A program made the position numbers and the translations under genes. A stretch of 7,648 nucleotides of DNA from Methylovirgula sp. (GTDB lineage Bacteria > Pseudomonadota > Alphaproteobacteria > Rhizobiales > Beijerinckiaceae), in contig JANXSV010000092.1 in NCBI GenBank assembly GCA_025356505.1, forward strand, positions 1 through 7,648, in the 5' to 3' direction. The notes below the pieces were generated by a model. The model worked only from the letters and a program-made list of their open reading frames with translations. It did not search any database and was not told the origin of the DNA. This document shows positions 1-6,790 of this stretch, one piece after another; the stretch's first letter is position 1, and every line of letters begins with the position of its first letter.

Positions 1-1
1 T

Positions 2-808
2 TTTACCTTTACCGGCACGTGCACCTATCTTATCGGCCGAGGTGACGTGACCGTTCTTGATCCCGGGCCGGCAGATGCAGGCCATGTGGAGGCCATAGTG
101 CGCGCTTTGCCCGGCGAGAGGGTAGCGGCAATACTTGTCAGCCACACCCATGCTGACCATTCGCCGGCAGCCGCGCTGTTACAGGCACGCACTTCTGCGC
201 CAATTCACGGCTGCGCCCCGCATGTCGCAGCTCGCGACCTTCACGCCGGAGAGATAAACCGCCTTGAGGCCAGCGCGGACAAGACTTACCGCCCCGACCA
301 TATTTTGCAGCATGGAGAGGCGTTAAACATCGGCGGCGTGACGCTGGAAGCTGTTGCGACACCGGGTCATACGATGAACCATCTTTGCTTTGCACTTCAG
401 GAGGAAAACACACTGTTTTCAGGCGATCATGTGATGGCGTGGTCGACCACCATTGTTGCCCCGCCGGATGGGTCGATGGGAGCTTATATGGCCTCGCTGG
501 AGCTGTTGCGGGGCAGAGCTGAGCAGATCTACTGGCCCGGGCACGGCGGACCCGTCAATGAGCCGCAACGGTTTGTCCGCGCATTGCTGCACCACCGCCG
601 CCAGCGGGAAGCGGCAATATTGCAGCGATTAAAGCAGGGCGACAGTAGTATTACCCAGATTGTTGAAAAGCTCTACGCGGGTTTGGATCCGCGCTTGAAG
701 GGCGCAGCCGGGTTATCAGTATTCGCGCATTTGGAAGAATTGATTGCCCGAGGCGAAGCCACTTCCGGTGAAGCGCCAAGCCTGACTGCGCAGTTTTTTG
801 CAGTGTAA
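2..808 (+). CDS. MBL-fold metallohydrolase, LACTB2-like (5' end outside window)
   Basis: Metallo-beta-lactamase-fold hydrolase, probably a soluble two-metal hydrolase; the substrate cannot be told from sequence. The frame is open from base 2 and already reads family-like sequence (FTFTGTCTYLIGRGDVTVLDPG), so the GTG at 47 is internal and the true start lies left of the window. Numbering from that GTG codon: the metal motif HTHADH is at 33-38, followed by GHT (His108), SGDH (Asp127) and PGHG (His166), so all expected ligands are present. Residues from about 180 to the end form a helical tail resembling the winged-helix C-terminal domain of LACTB2-type proteins (ITQIVEKLYAGLDPRL, then a FAHLEEL helix). 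The C-terminus is complete, ending in TAA. It converges on the DUF1499 gene with only 23 bases between the stops. Family assignment is firm; the LACTB2 subgroup is likely; cellular role unknown. Confidence 0.9.
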   Translation, partial: FTFTGTCTYLIGRGDVTVLDPGPADAGHVEAIVRALPGERVAAILVSHTHADHSPAAALLQARTSAPIHGCAPHVAARDLHAGEINRLEASADKTYRPDHILQHGEALNIGGVTLEAVATPGHTMNHLCFALQEENTLFSGDHVMAWSTTIVAPPDGSMGAYMASLELLRGRAEQIYWPGHGGPVNEPQRFVRALLHHRRQREAAILQRLKQGDSSITQIVEKLYAGLDPRLKGAAGLSVFAHLEELIARGEATSGEAPSLTAQFFAV

Positions 809-810
809 GG

Positions 811-841
811 CTTGCGCTTGGAAGGTGCTCCTCAGCGCGAG
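811..841. terminator. Candidate hairpin between two convergent genes
   Basis: CTTGCGCT (811-818) pairs with AGCGCGAG (834-841), eight pairs with one G-T wobble. A small inner GGA/TCC stem (820-822/829-831) sits in the loop. It spans the short gap between the convergent stops and overlaps the last codons of the DUF1499 gene. No T run follows on either strand, so it is not a canonical intrinsic terminator. It could still aid termination or protect 3' ends. Confidence 0.3.
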
Positions 842-1608
842 TCAAGTTCAGCTTGTAAGGCTTTATCGAAGCGCCCAATCAGCTCTGCGTTTGCGCCATA
901 ATCGTGAGCGCCGAAACTGGTGAGCGCGCGAACGTCGACACGGGTGATATCGCCAACCGGCCGGAGCCGGATCATAATATGATAGGGAATGCCTAAAAGC
1001 AGGCTGCGGGACGTTGCTTCAATCTGGCCATCGGCGCGCGAGGGTATCGGCGCGGTAATGTCCACAACTTTCCACCCTAAGCCCTTCAAGACTTTCTGCG
1101 CGGCATCAAAAACCTCAAACGCATCAACTTCCAGCGTCATCGGTTGAACGAGGGGATAGGCGCGAGGCTGCAAAATGCGGGTGAGCGGTGGTAGCGCGCC
1201 GGGAGTGAAGCCACCTCTAGCCATAACGACGCGCGGATCGTGCGAAAACTGCGGCGGTTGACCAATATCGGTCGAAATATCGTTCAAGCGCGGCAGTTGA
1301 AAGGATTTTAGCGCAAGGAATACGGGCCATGCCAAGAGCGCAATCGACACGCTCACGGCGAACAGCGTCATCCTTGCGCCGTTAACACCCTCACGCCAAA
1401 TGTTGATGCAGGCGAATACGGCTACGACCAGAGCCAAGGCAGCCAGAAACATGGCGAAGGACACAACTGCGATGGCGCTGTAAAGATCTGTGTAGTGAAA
1501 CTTCGCAAAAATCAGTCCAAAACCGGCGACCGCAGCCGCAAGCACGGCCAGTCTGCGGCTCCAGATGGCTGCGCCCGAATTGCTTTCTTCAAGAATGAGA
1601 CGGCGCAT
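832..1608 (-). CDS. DUF1499 domain-containing membrane protein
   Basis: 258-residue protein of unknown function. The N-terminal part is membrane-embedded, with three hydrophobic segments at about 20-36, 45-69 and 80-100. The rest is a soluble DUF1499 domain. Family-typical stretches are LNDISTD (108-114), GQIEATSRSLLLGIPYH (194-210) and RVDVRALTSFGAHDYGANA (223-241). DUF1499 has no established activity that I know of. The start is the ATG at 1608, with a modest AAGAAG ribosome-binding sequence just upstream. It is the last gene of the minus-strand unit, 30 bases after the M48 peptidase stop, so it is probably co-transcribed. The shared membrane location of the three downstream genes suggests an envelope role, but that is inference from context only. 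Family call is strong, function open. Confidence 0.85.
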   Translation of the reverse strand: MRRLILEESNSGAAIWSRRLAVLAAAVAGFGLIFAKFHYTDLYSAIAVVSFAMFLAALALVVAVFACINIWREGVNGARMTLFAVSVSIALLAWPVFLALKSFQLPRLNDISTDIGQPPQFSHDPRVVMARGGFTPGALPPLTRILQPRAYPLVQPMTLEVDAFEVFDAAQKVLKGLGWKVVDITAPIPSRADGQIEATSRSLLLGIPYHIMIRLRPVGDITRVDVRALTSFGAHDYGANAELIGRFDKALQAELDSR

Positions 1609-1638
1609 GATACTTCTTTTGCAGGTTTTTTTGCACGT

Positions 1639-2711
1639 TCACTTGCAGATATCCTTGAGCGCGCGCCATTCCTGCGCCGATAAAATCTCCGGGCCTGTGA
1701 CAGCATTACTGACATTATTAAACGCTGCAACCCTTTCCGCCGTAATCGGATGGGAAGCAAAAATAGCCAGAGGATTGTCTTTTTCATTGCCGGTGATGCG
1801 CAGAAGGAGTTCGCCCATCGGCTTGGGTGAGCGCCCGAGATCGGCCATAACCTGAATTGCAAAGGCATCTGCCGCGCTTTCGGCACTGCGCGAATAGCGG
1901 GCATCTATGAGCGTGCGGCCCAACGTCAGAACCACGCCAACGCCGGTAATATCGCCAAATAGCAGACCAGCGAGAAAGCTTGTGCCACCGTTTTCGATCA
2001 ACATGCGCAGGCCATCCCGGTGCGCAACATGGCCAAACTCGTGGGCGAGGACGCCAGCCAGTTCATCGGCATTTGTGGCTTTATCGAGAAGGCCTTGCAA
2101 CACATAGACATTGCCGCCAGGCAAGGCAAAAGCGTTGGGCACTTTCGAGCTTAACACGGCCGGCTTAGGTGCATAAGGCAGATGGGCTTTGCTTTGCAAC
2201 GCCATGACCAGTTTTTGGAACGCGGCCACGCCTTCAGGGGCTGTGCAATCCTTGCCACCGAAAACTGCGCGCGTTTGAGCGTTGACGGCATCGCCAAGGC
2301 GCTTTTCAAGCGAATATGCAAAAGCGGCGTCAGGCTTGATGCAAGTAGCGGAATTCCACAGAAAATCATCACGACGATTGAGAACACCGCCGCGAGCGAC
2401 CAAGCAACAATATGCAGGTTGGAAACCGAGCCGATGCTTCCGCTTCCGTAAAGTTGGGGACAGTCCGCGCTGATACGGTGTTGCAAGGCCGGGTCGTCCA
2501 CCTCCAGCATTGAGAGCGGGTTTGTTGACAGGCCCAGCCGCATTAAGCCATCCCCGGCATCATGGCGGCGGATATCTGCCAGCGGCCAGGAAGCTAGGAG
2601 GCGACGGTCCTCTGTAATGTTCAGCGCTGCGCCAAGATAAACATTTACAACACGCCTGGCGTTGGATTTTCCGTCATAAAAAATAGCAGCAACGGGAGTT
2701 TCTAGCGTCAT
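1639..2711 (-). pseudogene. M48 family membrane metallopeptidase, split by a single-base frameshift
   Basis: One gene in two frames. From the ATG at 2711, residues 1-100 form a soluble N-terminal domain resembling the beta-barrel region (DUF7092-type) found before some M48 peptidases. A membrane segment follows (about 101-124), then LASSLTPLL. The frame then turns to nonsense. The minus-one frame takes over with AYSLEKRLGDAV and runs to the TGA at 1639. Adding one base near 2320-2323 gives LTPLFAYSLEKRLGD and a protein of 357 residues. In that numbering the zinc site HEFGH is at 224-228, the third ligand Glu278 lies in the ExxAD motif (278-282), and SHPITAERV follows. All catalytic residues are intact. 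M48 enzymes of this type are zinc endopeptidases acting in envelope quality control. The start sits one base after the YjgN stop, with TAGG upstream. If translated as read, only fragments result. A sequencing error is at least as likely as true decay. Confidence 0.82.
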
Positions 2712-2712
2712 A

Positions 2713-4050
2713 TTACAAGCCTACGATATCAAGGCTGTCTGCGAAGCCTTCGCCAAGCGCATTAGCTTGATCTCCTTGGGCGGCAATATTGTTCAGCGCG
2801 GCGGCATTTTGCAGTGAGGTCGAATTGATCACGATTTTCCATACACGCTGTTGAAGATAGATACGCATGACGATGCCGAACATGATCATAAACAGAAGGT
2901 AAATTGCGACGTTCAAAGCAATTCCGGCCTGAAACCAAGTCTGGTTTCCGGCAGACACCTGCGAGAAAAGCAGATCTCGCACTGCGGGATTTTTGACCAG
3001 CGCCTGCATGATGGCGATAACGATGCCAAGGTAAACAGCGATTATGGGAAGCGAAATGCCGATCAGCTTCCAGGTGTTGCTGATGAACTGGTTCGTTTTC
3101 AACGAAGAGGTTGCGGAAACTTCGCCAAAGCGCACGCCTTCAACCCACCATTTCCACTCTTTCGCCTTGTAGGCACCGTAGATAAACGGGCCGACTATTG
3201 CCAAAAAAATCATGGCAATAAGCGTTAAGGCTCCGGTTGTTTTAAATCGACCGGAATTCGTATCGAGTTTCTCTGAGACCCGGAAAAAAAGTACGTAAAC
3301 ATCGGGAGCCAATACGCCGCCAACCAAGATAAGCGAACTGAGCCACAGCCCCCAAGCGCTTTTGAAAAACACCCGCCCCTCCCCGACAAAGCTCCCTTGT
3401 AAAGAGCCGTAATGGGTGTGCGCCATCTTATATCGTTCGAGCGCTGCATTGCGCCAAGGAAGAGCGAGGCCAAGACTGAGCACGGTGAGTGCGTTCCATA
3501 GCAAAGCGCGCACGGCATATTTCCACCCTGAACCTGTCATCCAGAAACGGACACCGCGCCATGTTGTGCGGGTCAGGCGATAGCGCCTGGCTCGATACAA
3601 AGCGAACTGACCAAAGATAAAAAAGAACAGGCCGAAGGGCACCGACGCAAATGCCTTATATCGCTCGGCTTCCAATCCCAGCAAAAAATATCCCAGATAG
3701 ATGGGTACCAGAATAGCCAGGGCAAACAGGAAGCCGATCAACAACTCTTTTGCGGTGCCGGTATATTCAAAGACATCGCCCGCCAGCTTCGTATTTTGCC
3801 AAAGATGGCGGCGCATAGCAGTGGCGAGCCAGAAACGATAAAATCCGAAAGTGACAAGCTCAAGCGCCGCGCCCTTCGTCACCAGACGACGAAAGTCTCC
3901 GTCCAGTCCGGTGAATTCTAAACCTTCACTACGCCGGCGAGGCCAATATGGCGTCTCAGCTTCCAGAGGATCCGGGGTTTGCTCCGGCAGGTTTGTAATT
4001 CCAGCATCAGCACCAAGATTCTTACAGGCGTCGTAAAGATTACCTGTCAT
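2713..4050 (-). CDS. YjgN family (DUF898) multi-pass inner-membrane protein
   Basis: 445-residue integral membrane protein related to E. coli YjgN, whose function is unknown. About 40 variable N-terminal residues precede the domain, which opens at LEFTGLDGDFRRL (44-56). Hydrophobic segments lie near 102-124, 134-152, 180-198, 233-256, 274-293, 327-350 and 375-398. The DUF898 pattern of a soluble FxGxxxxF stretch, a TLGxY-like helix and an arginine-rich RARRYRLTRTTWRGVRF segment (153-169) is visible. Weaker copies appear near 199-235 and 296-325, so the protein seems built of related repeats. The start is the ATG at 4050, with a G6 run (4053-4058) only two bases upstream, closer than ideal. 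It follows the ligase by 19 bases and precedes the M48 gene by one base, implying translational coupling. A partnership with the M48 peptidase is plausible but inferred. Confidence 0.87.
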   Translation of the reverse strand: MTGNLYDACKNLGADAGITNLPEQTPDPLEAETPYWPRRRSEGLEFTGLDGDFRRLVTKGAALELVTFGFYRFWLATAMRRHLWQNTKLAGDVFEYTGTAKELLIGFLFALAILVPIYLGYFLLGLEAERYKAFASVPFGLFFFIFGQFALYRARRYRLTRTTWRGVRFWMTGSGWKYAVRALLWNALTVLSLGLALPWRNAALERYKMAHTHYGSLQGSFVGEGRVFFKSAWGLWLSSLILVGGVLAPDVYVLFFRVSEKLDTNSGRFKTTGALTLIAMIFLAIVGPFIYGAYKAKEWKWWVEGVRFGEVSATSSLKTNQFISNTWKLIGISLPIIAVYLGIVIAIMQALVKNPAVRDLLFSQVSAGNQTWFQAGIALNVAIYLLFMIMFGIVMRIYLQQRVWKIVINSTSLQNAAALNNIAAQGDQANALGEGFADSLDIVGL

Positions 4051-4069
4051 AGCCCCCCATGCGATCTTG

Positions 4070-5710
4070 TCACTCGGCCTTTGTCACTTCCGGCAGGGTA
4101 TAGTCTTTAAATTGTTCGCGCAGCCTAATTTTGTTAATTTTCCCGGTGGCGGTATGCGGGATTTCGTCGATGAACTGAACATCGTCTGGCATCCACCATT
4201 TCGCGATTTTGTCGCGCATATAGTCGAGAATGTCCTGCCGGTTTGCGGTTTTTCCGGCTTTGAGGACAATGACCAGCAGCGGGCGCTCATCCCATTTTGG
4301 GTGTTTGGCACCAATGACCGCGGCTTCACGAACATCCGGGTGGCCCACCGCCAGATTTTCAATGTCTATGGTTGAGATCCATTCACCGCCGGACTTGATG
4401 ACATCTTTGGCGCGATCGGTGATTTGCATATAGCCCTGTGGATCGATATGAGCGACATCGCCGGTGTCGAAAAACCCGTCTTCATCGAGAATGTCGCCGC
4501 CATCGCCTTTGAAATAGGCCGACGCGACTGCCATGCCGCGCACTTTGAGATGACCGAAGGTTTTACCATCCCACGGCAGCTGGTTGTTGCTATCGTCAGT
4601 GATGCGCATTTCGACACCGAAGGGCGCATAGCCTTGTTTTGCCTTGACATCGAACATTTCGTTCTCGATCAGTCCGGTGACTGAGCTTTTGAGCGTGCCG
4701 AGTGAGCCGACGGGGCTCATCTCTGTCATGCCCCACGCGTGAAAAACATTCACCCCGAAGCCGCGTTCAAACGCCTCGATCATTGAGCGCGGAGCGGCAG
4801 CGCCGCCAATCATCACGCGCTTGACGGTTGAAAGCGTCTTGTTTTCGCGTTGCATGTAGTCCAGCAGCATAAGCCATACGGTTGGCACGCCGGCGGTGAT
4901 GGTCACGCGCTCTGTTTCAAGCAGCTCGTACACCGAAGCGCCGTCGAGTTTTGGCCCAGGCATCACGAGTTTTGCCCCGACCATGGGTGCGGCAAAGGCG
5001 ACAGACCATGAATTGGCATGAAAAAGCGGAACCACAGGCAAAATGGTGCCGGTCGATGATAGGCCTACTGCATCGGGAAGACTGTTCGCCATTGCATGGA
5101 GCAGGTTCGAACGGTGCGAGTAGAGCACACCTTTGGGATGCCCCGTTGTGCCTGAGGTGTAGCAAAGTCCGGCAGCTGTGGATTCGTCAAAACTGTCCCA
5201 GACGAAATCGCCGTCCGCGCCCGCCAGCCAATCCTCATAGCATGTCGCATTGGGCAGCGAGGTGGAGGGCAAATGCGCTGCATCAGTCAAAATGACGTAA
5301 CGCTTCAATCCCGGAAGCTGCGGCTGCAATTTCTCCAGCAAGGGAACAAATGTCAGGTCAACAAAGATCAGCTTGTCCTCGGCGTGGTTGATGATCCAGG
5401 TGATTTGCTCGGGAAACAATCGCGGATTAACTGTGTGATAAATGGCGCCGACGCCGGTTATTCCGTACCATGTCTCCAGATGGCGGGCCGTATTCCAAGC
5501 CAAAGTCGCAACCCGGTCACCGGGGGCAATGCCGTCTTTTTTCAACAATTGTGCCAGTTTCAGCGCATTTTGCCGAACTTTCGCATAGGTGCTTCGGGTG
5601 ATGGGCCCTTCTACTGAGCGCGAAACCACCTCCTGTGTTCCGTGCTGCAGAGCGGCGTAATCGATGACCTTATGAATGAGGAGTGGCCATTGCTGCATCA
5701 AACCCATCAT
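4070..5710 (-). CDS. Fatty acid-CoA ligase, AlkK-like (AMP-forming)
   Basis: 546-residue adenylate-forming enzyme that activates a carboxylic acid, most likely a medium- or long-chain fatty acid, with ATP and CoA. Order of motifs: P-loop [11 protein letters not shown] (184-194), [10 protein letters not shown] (324-333), DTGD (415-418), the hinge/lid stretch [15 protein letters not shown] (432-446) and the catalytic lysine in TATGKI (Lys524). Length and many blocks, such as [21 protein letters not shown] and PGPKLDGAS, closely recall medium-chain AlkK of Pseudomonas; this comparison is from memory. Chain length cannot be read from sequence. No signal or membrane segment, so cytosolic or membrane-associated. 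The start is the ATG at 5710 (MMG), with AGGGA eight bases upstream; a second ATG follows directly. It heads the minus-strand unit and is divergent from marR, which may repress it. Confidence 0.93.
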   Translation of the reverse strand: MMGLMQQWPLLIHKVIDYAALQHGTQEVVSRSVEGPITRSTYAKVRQNALKLAQLLKKDGIAPGDRVATLAWNTARHLETWYGITGVGAIYHTVNPRLFPEQITWIINHAEDKLIFVDLTFVPLLEKLQPQLPGLKRYVILTDAAHLPSTSLPNATCYEDWLAGADGDFVWDSFDESTAAGLCYTSGTTGHPKGVLYSHRSNLLHAMANSLPDAVGLSSTGTILPVVPLFHANSWSVAFAAPMVGAKLVMPGPKLDGASVYELLETERVTITAGVPTVWLMLLDYMQRENKTLSTVKRVMIGGAAAPRSMIEAFERGFGVNVFHAWGMTEMSPVGSLGTLKSSVTGLIENEMFDVKAKQGYAPFGVEMRITDDSNNQLPWDGKTFGHLKVRGMAVASAYFKGDGGDILDEDGFFDTGDVAHIDPQGYMQITDRAKDVIKSGGEWISTIDIENLAVGHPDVREAAVIGAKHPKWDERPLLVIVLKAGKTANRQDILDYMRDKIAKWWMPDDVQFIDEIPHTATGKINKIRLREQFKDYTLPEVTKAE

Positions 5711-5740
5711 GCGCTTAATCCCTATATTATTCTGTTTTCA

Positions 5741-5769
5741 TGAGATTATCCGAAGATACGCCGATCTCA
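5741..5769. promoter_or_regulatory. Inverted repeat and weak promoter-like site upstream of the ligase
   Basis: TGAGAT (5741-5746) and ATCTCA (5764-5769) form a perfect six-base inverted repeat with a 17-base spacer. On the minus strand a TTGAGA -35-like hexamer (5770-5765) is followed after 16 bases by TAATCT (5748-5743), only a loose -10 match. The repeat arms would straddle that promoter, about 30 bases before the ligase start. It could be an operator for the divergent MarR protein. Six-base arms with a wide spacer can arise by chance, so this is tentative. Confidence 0.3.
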
Positions 5770-5810
5770 AATGAATTCCGAAGTGGCAGAACTCAGGGCT
5801 TTATTTCAGA

Positions 5811-5839
5811 TTGACTTGTATGCGTATAAGTTTCTAGAC
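5811..5839 (+). promoter_or_regulatory. Candidate marR promoter
   Basis: TTGACT (5811-5816), a 17-base spacer, then CTAGAC (5834-5839). The -35 is a five-of-six match to TTGACA. The -10 is poor for E. coli but shares CTA and the fifth-base A with the CTATAT-like form often seen in alphaproteobacteria. A start of transcription near 5846 would leave a leader of about 70 bases before the ATG at 5919. The same architecture recurs upstream of the small gene at 6542. Confidence 0.45.
5814..5831. promoter_or_regulatory. Candidate MarR operator (imperfect palindrome)
   Basis: ACTTGTA (5814-5820), four bases, TATAAGT (5825-5831): seven-base arms with one mismatch, 18 bases in all. Its size suits a dimeric MarR protein. 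It fills most of the spacer between the -35 and -10 of the candidate marR promoter, where binding would block transcription. Autorepression is typical of the family; the match to this protein is inferred from position only. Confidence 0.45.
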
Positions 5840-5906
5840 GCTGACCGCATGCGTTTTTTGTGTTTCCATCAAAATAGGTATATTGGCTAAACGAGTATTT
5901 GCAGCT

Positions 5907-5912
5907 GGGGGA
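5907..5912 (+). promoter_or_regulatory. Ribosome-binding site that sets the marR start
   Basis: GGGGGA lies six bases before the ATG at 5919. This favours the ATG over the in-frame TTG at 5883, which has only a TAGG at short distance and would add 12 residues not needed for the domain. Confidence 0.6.
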
Positions 5913-5918
5913 ATTGAA

Positions 5919-6404
5919 ATGGCAAAAGCGCAATCTGACGCAACGCGCGTCTGGTTTCGTCTGATAAGGCTGCACACGCGCATCCGGATGGCCATAGCGG
6001 ACCGCCTTAAAGCGATCGGGATATCCGTTCCACAGTGCGACGTCTTGACAACGCTCACCGAAGAAGAAGGGCTGAACCAACAGATATTGGCAGAGCGGCT
6101 ATATGTTACCAAAGGTAACATTTCGGGACTGTTGGACCGGCTGGCTGAGGCAGGGCTGGTGGAACGGCGCGTGATTGCCGGAGATAAGCGGTCTTTTGCA
6201 GTGTATTTGACGGCCACAGGGCGCGAGATCGCCCGGCAGGGCATCGAAATTCAAGACCAGTTTATTCAGGCGACGTTTGGCAAACTTGCACCTTCAGCGT
6301 TGGCGGAGCTTGAAGGTTACCTCGTGCAGTCGCGCGATCTGGTTCGCGCTGCTGTTTTGCCAACGCCGGAGGTGGCTCCACGCAAATTGAAGGCCATTGT
6401 GTAG
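5919..6404 (+). CDS. MarR family transcriptional regulator
   Basis: 161-residue winged-helix DNA-binding protein, expected to act as a dimer in the cytoplasm. Residues 10-45 give the N-terminal dimerisation helix. The helix-turn-helix runs from LNQQILAERLYVTKGNISGLL (52-72), with the recognition helix around 63-76. The wing carries AGDKRSFAVYLT (87-98), resembling the family's D-x-R wing motif. C-terminal helices (102-145) complete the dimer interface. No ligand-sensing cysteine is obvious in the core; the single Cys40 lies after the first helix. The ATG at 5919 is chosen over the TTG at 5883 because of its good ribosome-binding site. It is divergent from the acyl-CoA ligase with 208 bases between, a common arrangement for a local regulator. 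Likely targets are its own gene and the ligase operon, and the ligand may be a fatty acid or acyl-CoA; both are inference. Confidence 0.92.
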   Translation: MAKAQSDATRVWFRLIRLHTRIRMAIADRLKAIGISVPQCDVLTTLTEEEGLNQQILAERLYVTKGNISGLLDRLAEAGLVERRVIAGDKRSFAVYLTATGREIARQGIEIQDQFIQATFGKLAPSALAELEGYLVQSRDLVRAAVLPTPEVAPRKLKAIV

Positions 6405-6411
6405 GCCATCA

Positions 6412-6427
6412 AATTTTACTTAAAATT
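6412..6427. repeat. AT-only inverted repeat after marR
   Basis: AATTTT (6412-6417), ACTT, AAAATT (6422-6427): perfect six-base arms eight bases after the marR stop, overlapping the next candidate -35. The stem is too AT-rich for a good terminator. It could be a protein site or an UP-like AT element; chance is also possible. Confidence 0.3.
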
Positions 6428-6454
6428 GACTCTTCCGTTTAAGGGCTCCTTAAC
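6426..6454 (+). promoter_or_regulatory. Candidate promoter for the small gene and phosphoesterase
   Basis: TTGACT (6426-6431), a 17-base spacer, then CTTAAC (6449-6454). It uses the same -35 and spacing as the candidate marR promoter, and the two -10 hexamers share CT and the final AC. It would give a leader of about 80 bases before the ATG at 6542. Confidence 0.4.
6439..6453. promoter_or_regulatory. Perfect palindrome over a promoter -10 (candidate operator)
   Basis: TTAAGG (6439-6444), GCT, CCTTAA (6448-6453) is a perfect 15-base dyad. It overlaps the -10 of the candidate promoter and lacks a following T run, which argues for an operator over a terminator. The binding protein is unknown; the upstream MarR protein is one candidate, but this site does not resemble the 5814-5831 palindrome. 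Confidence 0.4.
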
Positions 6455-6472
6455 CAGGCGGGACCATTCTGG

Positions 6473-6509
6473 AAAAATGGTTGATGGAGTTTGAACCTCA
6501 ATCATTTTT
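6473..6509 (+). other. Long AT-rich stem-loop in the leader of the small gene
   Basis: AAAAATGGTTGA (6473-6484) pairs with TCAATCATTTTT (6498-6509): twelve pairs with one G-U and a 13-base loop. It starts 69 bases after the marR stop and ends 32 bases before the next ATG. CATTTTTG is repeated at 6503-6510 and 6515-6522, so AAAAATGG (6473-6480) can also pair with CCATTTTT (6514-6521), an alternative fold. A weak terminator for marR or a leader structure are both possible. Confidence 0.4.
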
Positions 6510-6541
6510 GGCCCCATTTTTGCCTGTGTTGAGAGTTAGCC

Positions 6542-6772
6542 ATGCGTAAATCTGATGATATTGTCCCGCAATCCTTCCAAGCTCCAAGTGCTCCGGTCCA
6601 AGATGCCCGTGAATTACAAGCCTTGCTCTATCGCGAAATCGGCATTTCTGCCGTCGCTTCGGCTTTGTTCATGGCCAACGAGATGGGCCGCGCTTCGGTC
6701 GCAACCTCTGCCTTTAGCCGCGAAAAGCTTGACGCTATGCCTTCCCTGCTGCGCGGCCACATCGCTGCGTGA
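6542..6772 (+). CDS. Small protein of unknown function (76 residues)
   Basis: I do not recognise this protein. The ATG at 6542 has GAGAG six bases upstream, and the frame ends in TGA. The sequence starts with a polar, proline-rich, likely disordered stretch (1-20). A helical part follows with ARELQALLYREIGISAVASAL (22-42, partly hydrophobic), then MANEMGR and a serine/alanine-rich tail ending MPSLLRGHIAA. There is no signal peptide, and the hydrophobic stretch is too short and interrupted for a clear membrane span. It lies 18 bases before the phosphoesterase start and is probably co-transcribed with it. The good ribosome-binding site, promoter-like element upstream and tight spacing support a real gene. 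The opposite-strand open frame here has no such support. Confidence 0.7.
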   Translation: MRKSDDIVPQSFQAPSAPVQDARELQALLYREIGISAVASALFMANEMGRASVATSAFSREKLDAMPSLLRGHIAA

Positions 6773-6790
6773 ACCATCACGGGGGTTCGC

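Noticed and set aside
138..413. Minus-strand open frame opposite the MBL-fold gene
   Set aside because: Arg/Ser/Pro-rich shadow of the conserved hydrolase; no supporting signals.
2310..2330. Programmed -1 frameshift in the M48 gene
   Set aside because: The minus-strand sequence GCTTTTG is not a true X-XXY-YYZ slippery heptamer, no clear downstream stimulatory structure was seen, and I know of no M48 family member using recoding. A lost base is simpler.
2851..3228. Plus-strand open frame opposite the YjgN gene
   Set aside because: Its histidine/aspartate-rich sequence is the reverse complement of membrane-protein codons; no ribosome-binding site or domain supports it.
4951..5295. Plus-strand open frame opposite the ligase gene
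   Set aside because: Arginine-, proline- and cysteine-rich antisense translation with no family features, lying wholly within a well-supported gene.
5747..5758. TATC-N4-GATA inverted repeat
   Set aside because: Only four-base arms, and its centre does not coincide with the larger surrounding repeat.
5846..5853. CGCATGCG palindrome in the marR leader region
   Set aside because: An eight-base self-complementary word does not extend (only isolated matches outward) and is expected by chance at this GC.
5883..5918. TTG start extending MarR by 12 residues
   Set aside because: Rare start codon with a poor upstream site, while the ATG at 5919 has GGGGGA at ideal spacing.
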